A stretch of DNA of 37,086 nt from CAYSLC01 sp964431545 (GTDB lineage: Bacteria > Desulfobacterota > Desulfobacteria > Desulfobacterales > JAABSP01): NCBI GenBank assembly GCA_964431545.1, contig CAYSLC010000026.1, forward strand, positions 1-37,086. The letters run 5' to 3'. Every line of letters starts with the position of its first letter. The first letter of the stretch is position 1. Made by a program: the position numbers and the translations under genes. The notes beneath the pieces were generated by a model. The model was not told the origin of the DNA, did not search any database, and worked only from the letters and a program-made list of their open reading frames with translations. Of this stretch, positions 33,059 through 37,086 are shown piece by piece.

Positions 33059-34012
33059 CTAGACCTCCCCGCCGGTGGCGATGTAGTTGTAGTAGGTGAT
33101 GGTGTAACCGCAGTCGAGTTCGTAGCGGCTCCGCTCGGTGGCCCGGTACCCGGCCGGTGCCCGGGACATCCGGGGGTGGATCGCCATGCATGTCTCGTGC
33201 GCGGTGCTGGTCAGCACCATGGAGAAGCGCCCCGGTCTGAAGATGGACAGGAGCCGCCGGACCACCTCCGGATGGTCCATCGTAAGGAGGTTGGTCTCGA
33301 AGCTGGCGTAGGAGCCTTCCGGCTGTGGCGTGACGTGGACGGTGAAGTAGCCGCCCCCCTTCACCCCGTTCAGGGAGTATCCGCACGGTTCGAAGAGGTG
33401 GCTGTCCCGATCGGCGCCCGGACAGAGCCGATCGAGGCCGGTCCGACGATCCACCTCGGGCGGCGTCAGCCCCCCGGAAGGGGTGAACCATTGCGCCGCC
33501 GGCGGATGGAGATCGTTCATGAGGACCTGGAGGGTGGCGTCCTTTTCCGGCGCGGCGCCGCCGGCGTGGTGGTAGAAGAGGTGGACATGGTCATGATTGG
33601 CCGGACCGAGGCGGTAGCTTTTCCCGGGAAAGTAGCGCGTCAGGACGGCGGCCTCGGCCTCGAAATCCGAGGGCTGATCCTCCGGGAACAGAAGGTTCTT
33701 CCGCTCATAGAAGACAAAGGCGATCTCGTCTTGGTGGAGCAGGCCGAGGATCTCTTCGAGGGCGTCCACCAGGATGGTCCGGCCGCAGGTGATCATCAGG
33801 ATGCCGTCCGGCCAGACGAAGAGGCTCGATTCGGACAGAAGGTAGGCGTCCATCCGGGGGGTGGAGACGGCGCTCACGATGTCGGCGCCGCTGGCCCGGA
33901 CGACCCGGTCCCACCGGCCATCCCGGTTGGAGCGCATATCCGGCCGGGGGGCTGCCAGGATGATCTCGAGTTTTTTCTCCGGTCCCTCGAATCGGGCCGT
34001 AAAATCTTCCAC
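33059..34012 (-). CDS. S-adenosylmethionine decarboxylase proenzyme, eukaryotic type
   Basis: 317 residues. It resembles the single-chain eukaryotic AdoMetDC family (PF01536) rather than the short bacterial SpeD. FEGPEKKLEI matches the human FEGTEKLLEV segment (E9 and E12 for human E8 and E11). LSESSLFV is the self-cleavage site, with the pyruvoyl group expected from S62; C76 (TCGRT), F207, S213 (GYSLNG) and H226 (VHVTP) correspond to human C82, F223, S229 and H243. Human E247 is replaced by Gln230. The enzyme supplies decarboxylated AdoMet to the abutting speE. The GTG at 34012 is preferred because GGGGGGTG precedes it; another GTG at 34030 would add six residues but lacks a ribosome-binding site. 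Confidence 0.9.
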   Translation of the reverse strand: MEDFTARFEGPEKKLEIILAAPRPDMRSNRDGRWDRVVRASGADIVSAVSTPRMDAYLLSESSLFVWPDGILMITCGRTILVDALEEILGLLHQDEIAFVFYERKNLLFPEDQPSDFEAEAAVLTRYFPGKSYRLGPANHDHVHLFYHHAGGAAPEKDATLQVLMNDLHPPAAQWFTPSGGLTPPEVDRRTGLDRLCPGADRDSHLFEPCGYSLNGVKGGGYFTVHVTPQPEGSYASFETNLLTMDHPEVVRRLLSIFRPGRFSMVLTSTAHETCMAIHPRMSRAPAGYRATERSRYELDCGYTITYYNYIATGGEV

Positions 34013-34093
34013 TGTCGCACCCCCCAACACCGATGCCGGCCATGGAAATGGGAAATGGCGTCGATCCGCTACTGAAGGCGATCCTCCGCGGGG

Positions 34094-35176
34094 TCAGAGA
34101 ACCCGTTCCAGCACGTCGAGGCCCCGCCGGACCAGGTCCATATCCGCCTGGGTCCCCATGTGGCCGATCCGGAAGACCTTGTCCGCCAGGGGACCGTAGT
34201 TCCCCCCCACGGCCACCCCCTCCTTCCGGAGCCGCTGATCCAGGGTTCGCCAGGGGATCCCCTCCGGCACGAGGACCGCGGTCACCGTGGGCGACGGGAC
34301 CGCCCCGGGATCCGGAAAGAGGGTGAGCCCCATGCCGGTGAGCCGGTCCCGGCAGTACCGGGCCACCGCGTCGTGGCGCCGGAAGACCGGGTCCACCCCC
34401 TCGGAAAGGATCCGTTCCACGGCCCGGTCGAGGGCCGCCACCCCATGCCAGTGGGGGGTGTAGGGAAAGAAGAACTCCTCCTGGGCCGACCGGAAGGGCT
34501 TCAGGGCGTCGTATCCCACATATCCGACGGCTTCCGCCGCCTCCCATGCCGCTTCGCTGACGGTGAGAAAGGCCATGCTCGGCGGCGCCGAGAGGCATTT
34601 CTGGGCGCCGCCCAGCGCGAGATCGATCCCCCAGTCGTCCACCGCCACCTCTGTTCCCCCCATGGAGGAGACGGCGTCCACATAGAGGAGCGGCACCTGG
34701 TGGCGGGTCTTGAGGCGGCCCAGCTCCGCGATGGGGTTGAGGGTGCCGGAGGGGGTCTCGCAGTGGACCACGGTGATCATTTTGGGGGAGAAGGCGTCCA
34801 CCTCCTCTTCCACCCGGTTCAGGTCCGAGAGGGTCCGGTCGGGGGGGAGGTCGATGACCCGCACCTCCGCCCCCACCGCCTTGGCCATGTCGGCGATGCC
34901 GTGGCCGAAGAGGCCGGTGGCGATGGAGAGGACCCGGTCGCCCGGGGCCAGACAGCTCTTCAACGCCCCCCACAGCACGATCATCCCCTCCCCGGTCTGG
35001 ATCACCACCCGTTCCCGGGTCCGGAGCAGGCGTTGGAGGTTCTGTTCGGTCCGACGGTGAAGTTGGAGAAAATCCGGTTCCAGGTCCGCCGCCCCGTAGT
35101 CTTCGCCGTAGGCGGCCAGAACCGGCGCCGGACACGTCACCGGGCCCGGCACCAAGGGGATTGGATAGCGCTTCAT
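34094..35176 (-). CDS. Class V PLP-dependent aminotransferase (serine/alanine-glyoxylate type)
   Basis: 360 residues. Fold-type I class V aminotransferase: N-terminal IPLVPGPVTCP, TGEGMIVLWGAL, VVHCETPSGTLNPI, VDAVSSMGG and the Schiff-base lysine in LGGAQKCLSAPP. Such enzymes include alanine-glyoxylate and serine-pyruvate aminotransferases and 2-aminoethylphosphonate transaminase; the substrate cannot be told from sequence alone. The ATG at 35176 is chosen for GGGAGGTACCCC just upstream; an upstream in-frame start would place the promoter inside the gene. First gene of a probable operon with the AdoMet decarboxylase and spermidine synthase, 81 bases before the former. A link to polyamine metabolism is inferred from position only. 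Confidence 0.88.
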   Translation of the reverse strand: MKRYPIPLVPGPVTCPAPVLAAYGEDYGAADLEPDFLQLHRRTEQNLQRLLRTRERVVIQTGEGMIVLWGALKSCLAPGDRVLSIATGLFGHGIADMAKAVGAEVRVIDLPPDRTLSDLNRVEEEVDAFSPKMITVVHCETPSGTLNPIAELGRLKTRHQVPLLYVDAVSSMGGTEVAVDDWGIDLALGGAQKCLSAPPSMAFLTVSEAAWEAAEAVGYVGYDALKPFRSAQEEFFFPYTPHWHGVAALDRAVERILSEGVDPVFRRHDAVARYCRDRLTGMGLTLFPDPGAVPSPTVTAVLVPEGIPWRTLDQRLRKEGVAVGGNYGPLADKVFRIGHMGTQADMDLVRRGLDVLERVL

Positions 35177-35242
35177 GGGGTACCTCCCGCTGAGAATGGC
35201 CTGGGTGCGTCGGCCGGAGCGCATCACCGGCCGCACTCTTTC

Positions 35243-35271
35243 ATCATAGGGCAACGGCCGGGATTTTTCAA
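35243..35271 (-). promoter_or_regulatory. Promoter of the aminotransferase-AdoMetDC-speE operon
   Basis: Minus strand: TTGAAA (35271-35266), 17-base spacer, TATGAT (35248-35243). Both boxes match the sigma70 consensus at 5 of 6 positions with ideal spacing, the best promoter in the window. Predicted leader about 60 bases. Confidence 0.65.
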
Positions 35272-35284
35272 CGGACAATCCCGG
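35258..35284. promoter_or_regulatory. Inverted repeat spanning the -35 region (candidate operator)
   Basis: CCGGGAT (35258-35264) and ATCCCGG (35278-35284) separated by 13 bases that include the -35 hexamer of the aminotransferase operon promoter. Placement over -35 fits a repressor or activator site. Confidence 0.4.
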
Positions 35285-35450
35285 GCAACCCGGTCAATCC
35301 CGAGCCATTCCCAGCGGGAAGCTCCCCGGAGACCGGCGGTTACGCCGGAACGGGGGATCGCCGATGGCGGAAGGCCCCTCCGGTCCGCGCCGACCGGCCG
35401 GCACGCCTCCGGCGGGAAGGATCGGGAGGAACGGAGGGGATATGGGGCGG

Positions 35451-35473
35451 GGCCGCGGTCACGGACCGCGGCC
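35451..35473 (-). terminator. Strong hairpin directly after the small basic protein gene
   Basis: GGCCGCGGTC, loop ACG, GACCGCGGCC: a perfect 10-bp GC-rich stem starting two bases after the stop codon at 35476 on the minus strand. No T-tract follows, so it is a terminator by position and stability rather than classic form. Confidence 0.5.
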
Positions 35474-35475
35474 GT

Positions 35476-35775
35476 CTATTTCCCTTTGGAGATGTTGCTG
35501 ATGGTCTGGGCGTTCCACCGGCTTCCGCCGGAGAGGGTCGGGACCTCCGCCTGGTTCAGGATGTCCTCGATCTGCTTGTAGGAGAGCTTCTGCTTCCGCT
35601 GTCGAAGGATCCACTTCATCAGCAGGTTCTTCTTGACCGATCGAAGCTCGTCCTCGAACTTCTTGATGGGGATCCCCAGCTCCGTCTTGCCCTTGATGTC
35701 CTGAAGCTTCTCCTTGATCTCGTCGAACAGTACGTCCCCATGTCCATGATGCAGGTTTCCATGTTGTCTGTACAT
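35476..35775 (-). CDS. Small basic protein with His-rich N-terminus, recombinase-C-terminus-like motif
   Basis: 99 residues, not recognised as a named family. It starts MYRQHGNLHHGHGDV (five His in the first 13 residues), then has a charged helical stretch (DEIKEKLQDIKGKTELGIPI) and a basic C-terminal half (KWILRQRKQKLSYKQIEDIL, then NQAEVPTLSGGSRWNAQTIS). The last part resembles the helix-turn-helix segment (LNxxGIPTxxGxxW...TV..I) at the end of recombinase domains, suggesting DNA binding. AAGGAG precedes the ATG at 35775. It starts 13 bases after the PilZ gene on the same strand. GC content by eye is lower than that of neighbouring genes. Confidence 0.65.
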   Translation of the reverse strand: MYRQHGNLHHGHGDVLFDEIKEKLQDIKGKTELGIPIKKFEDELRSVKKNLLMKWILRQRKQKLSYKQIEDILNQAEVPTLSGGSRWNAQTISNISKGK

Positions 35776-35788
35776 ACGCGGCTCCTTA

Positions 35789-36415
35789 TTATGGTTTCGT
35801 GGGTTTTTCCACTTCTTCCGCTTTGACGTAGAGGGAGAGGACCCGATCGCCGCCGTTGCTCCGGTGCGGCCGGTCGCCCTCCATAAACTGGATGCCGACA
35901 TCCGTTCCCCGGACATCCCTCACCACGGCGCTCCGCTGGATCAGGGAGCGGTCCTCGTCGTCCAGGTGGAACTCCACCAGCAGGGGCTCCCCGGTTTCGA
36001 ACCGCTGGCCGAGCAGCGTCTGGAACCGGAGTCCGGACCGGGAGAGGTCCTTCACCTGGAGAGGCTGTTTCCGCCCCCGTTCATCGGAGGCGTAAGCCCC
36101 CGAGAGCCGAACCGATCGCCGGAGTTCCCCCCGCCGCTCCAGGATCATCATGTTGGAGCTGCCGCAGGAACACCCGTGTGTGATCTTGATGGGGCCGTCG
36201 GCCTCTTTGAAGTCGGAACACCCCAGCAGCATCTCTTTTTTGCACCGGGGGCAGACCAGGGAGACCGTATCGTTCTGGGTAACATAGACCTTCCGGAGTT
36301 CATCGTCCGTGGACCCGGCCGCCGAGGCGGGCTCGTCGCCGGAAGGGGACATATCGTATGCACGGTTCATGGGGAAATCTTTCACGGAATTTACGGATCG
36401 TATCGGTTCCGCCAT
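35789..36415 (-). CDS. PilZ-domain protein with N-terminal zinc-ribbon-like motif
   Basis: 208 residues from the ATG at 36415, or 193 from the ATG at 36370; neither has a good ribosome-binding site, so the start is uncertain. Residues about 53-87 have CPRCKKEMLLGC and THGCSCGSSN, a CxxC/CxC cluster like a zinc ribbon. The C-terminal PilZ domain (about 95-205) has both c-di-GMP-binding motifs: RRSVR (RxxxR) and DLSRSG (DxSxxG), followed by the beta barrel with AVVRDVRGTDVGIQFME. It should bind c-di-GMP. No GGDEF, EAL or HD-GYP gene occurs in the window, so the signal comes from elsewhere. Followed 13 bases later by the small basic protein gene. Confidence 0.85.
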   Translation of the reverse strand: MAEPIRSVNSVKDFPMNRAYDMSPSGDEPASAAGSTDDELRKVYVTQNDTVSLVCPRCKKEMLLGCSDFKEADGPIKITHGCSCGSSNMMILERRGELRRSVRLSGAYASDERGRKQPLQVKDLSRSGLRFQTLLGQRFETGEPLLVEFHLDDEDRSLIQRSAVVRDVRGTDVGIQFMEGDRPHRSNGGDRVLSLYVKAEEVEKPTKP

Positions 36416-36751
36416 AACAGGAAAACGTTCGCTGCCTCGTCTTCTTAATTAGCAAAACAGATAAAGAATTCAATGGGTTGATAATGGTAATCACGGGTAG
36501 GATTTCTCTACTTCCCCCTTCTTGAGGGGATCGGCAAGGGCCCGGAATCCCGTGGGGCTGGGCGGGAATGCGCCGTCGGGGTGGGTCGGCGAGGCCGCGG
36601 GCCGAAGAGGGGGCCGGGGGAGGGAAAGACCGGCGATATTTCGGAGGGGACGACCGAAAAGAGGCGCCGCCGGGGGACTGACCCCCGGCGGCGCCGGGAT
36701 GGAGAGGGGACCCGTCCGGCCCCTGAAGCCGAACGGATCTTTACACGGAAT
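36416..36751. other. Intergenic region upstream of the PilZ gene
   Basis: 336 bases between the acyl-CoA ligase stop and the PilZ start, all on the minus strand. It holds the ligase terminator (36663-36695), a GC-rich unremarkable stretch, and an AT-rich segment (36425-36515) where the PilZ promoter should lie (TTGAAT is visible but without a convincing -10 box). No gene seen. Confidence 0.5.
36663..36695 (-). terminator. Intrinsic terminator of the acyl-CoA synthetase gene
   Basis: GGCGCCGCCGGGGG, loop of five, CCCCCGGCGGCGCC: a perfect 14-bp stem. On the minus strand it is followed by TCTTTTC. It lies 56 bases after the stop at 36752. The strongest terminator in the window. Confidence 0.8.
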
Positions 36752-37086
36752 CTATTTCCGGCCCTTGGCGAGCCCGATTTTGCCCAGGGCCTCCTCCATC
36801 TCCTCCAGAATGGCGGGGTCGTCGATGGTGGCCGGCACTTTGTACTCCTGGTTGTCGGCGATCTTCTGGATGGTGCCCCGGAGGATCTTTCCCGACCGGG
36901 TCTTGGGCAGCCGGTTGACCACCGTGGCGGTCTTGAAGGCGGCCACCGGCCCGATCCGCTCCCGGACCATGCCGACCACCTCCTTGATGATCTCCTCCCG
37001 GGGCTTTTCCACGCCCGCCTTGAGGACCACGAAGCCGACGGGCACCTGCCCCTTGAGGCTGTCCTCGACGCCGAGCACGGCGCACT
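36752..37086 (-). CDS. Acyl-CoA synthetase, C-terminal part (propionate/acetate-CoA ligase type; runs off window)
   Basis: The last 111 codons of an AMP-forming acyl-CoA synthetase. The C-terminal AMP-binding subdomain is clear: AVLGVEDSLKGQVPVGFVVL, RERIGPVAAFKTATVVNRLP and the A10 motif PKTRSGKILRGTIQKIAD, whose lysine is catalytic for adenylation and is a known acetylation site in this family. The tail TIDDPAILEEMEEAL is like that of propionyl-CoA synthetase (PrpE) rather than of Acs, which suggests propionate as substrate. The 5' part lies outside the window. Ends in a TAG followed by a strong intrinsic terminator. Confidence 0.88.
   Translation of the reverse strand, partial: CAVLGVEDSLKGQVPVGFVVLKAGVEKPREEIIKEVVGMVRERIGPVAAFKTATVVNRLPKTRSGKILRGTIQKIADNQEYKVPATIDDPAILEEMEEALGKIGLAKGRK

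Noticed and set aside
35476..35775. Mobile element or recombinase gene
   Set aside because: Only a short C-terminal-like motif is present; there is no catalytic domain, inverted repeat or target duplication.

Overview
The window is a GC-rich (by eye near 70%) bacterial chromosome segment with tightly packed genes, many GTG starts and 4-8 base gene overlaps. Gene content suggests an anaerobic or facultative deltaproteobacterium (Desulfobacterota/Myxococcota type): DUF3795/DUF3786 protein, orphan hypB, LctP-type lactate permease, PrpE-like acyl-CoA ligase, many hybrid histidine kinases and a Wsp-class chemosensory operon. This placement is inference from gene content only.

Layout. 1-542: 5' part of a PhoD-like phosphatase (minus). 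714-2562: RmlD-like reductase and a Cys-rich DUF3795/DUF3786 protein (plus). 2584-13047: a minus-strand Wsp-like chemosensory operon in the order CheW (WspB-like), CheR-TPR (WspC), CheW with Cys motif (WspD), CheA-REC (WspE), MCP (WspA), CheB (WspF), WspR-type receiver, then an MBL-fold hydrolase. 13283-14875: serA (plus). 14942-22846: two-component genes on the minus strand (REC-PAS-HK-REC-HPt; cyclic-nucleotide-binding-domain PAS-HK; NarL-type regulator; REC-HisKA_3 kinase), then a pentapeptide-repeat protein and hypB (to 23544). 23545-24411: long non-coding stretch with a possible hydrolase remnant and a promoter. 24412-30580 (plus): trehalose-phosphatase-like HAD protein, beta-phosphoglucomutase/GH65 phosphorylase fusion, lactate permease. 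30629-35176 (minus): degenerate crotonase-fold protein, FMN-binding PNPOx-like protein, spermidine synthase, a eukaryotic-type AdoMet decarboxylase and a class V aminotransferase. 35476-36415 (minus): small basic protein and a zinc-ribbon PilZ protein. 36752-37086: 3' end of an acyl-CoA synthetase with a strong terminator.

The most interesting system is the Wsp-like operon. Pseudomonas Wsp ends in WspR, a receiver-GGDEF diguanylate cyclase. Here the receiver and linker are WspR-like, but the output domain is a class III nucleotidyl cyclase followed by a PilZ-like tail. The surface/envelope-sensing array would therefore make a cyclic mononucleotide (cAMP or cGMP) rather than c-di-GMP. A histidine kinase with a CRP-like cyclic-nucleotide-binding domain lies about 5 kb upstream of the operon start and could read that signal, and the MBL hydrolase following the cyclase could degrade it. 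The last two links are hypotheses. Other points of note are a complete eukaryotic-type AdoMetDC beside spermidine synthase, and a possible NDP-sugar-independent trehalose module.
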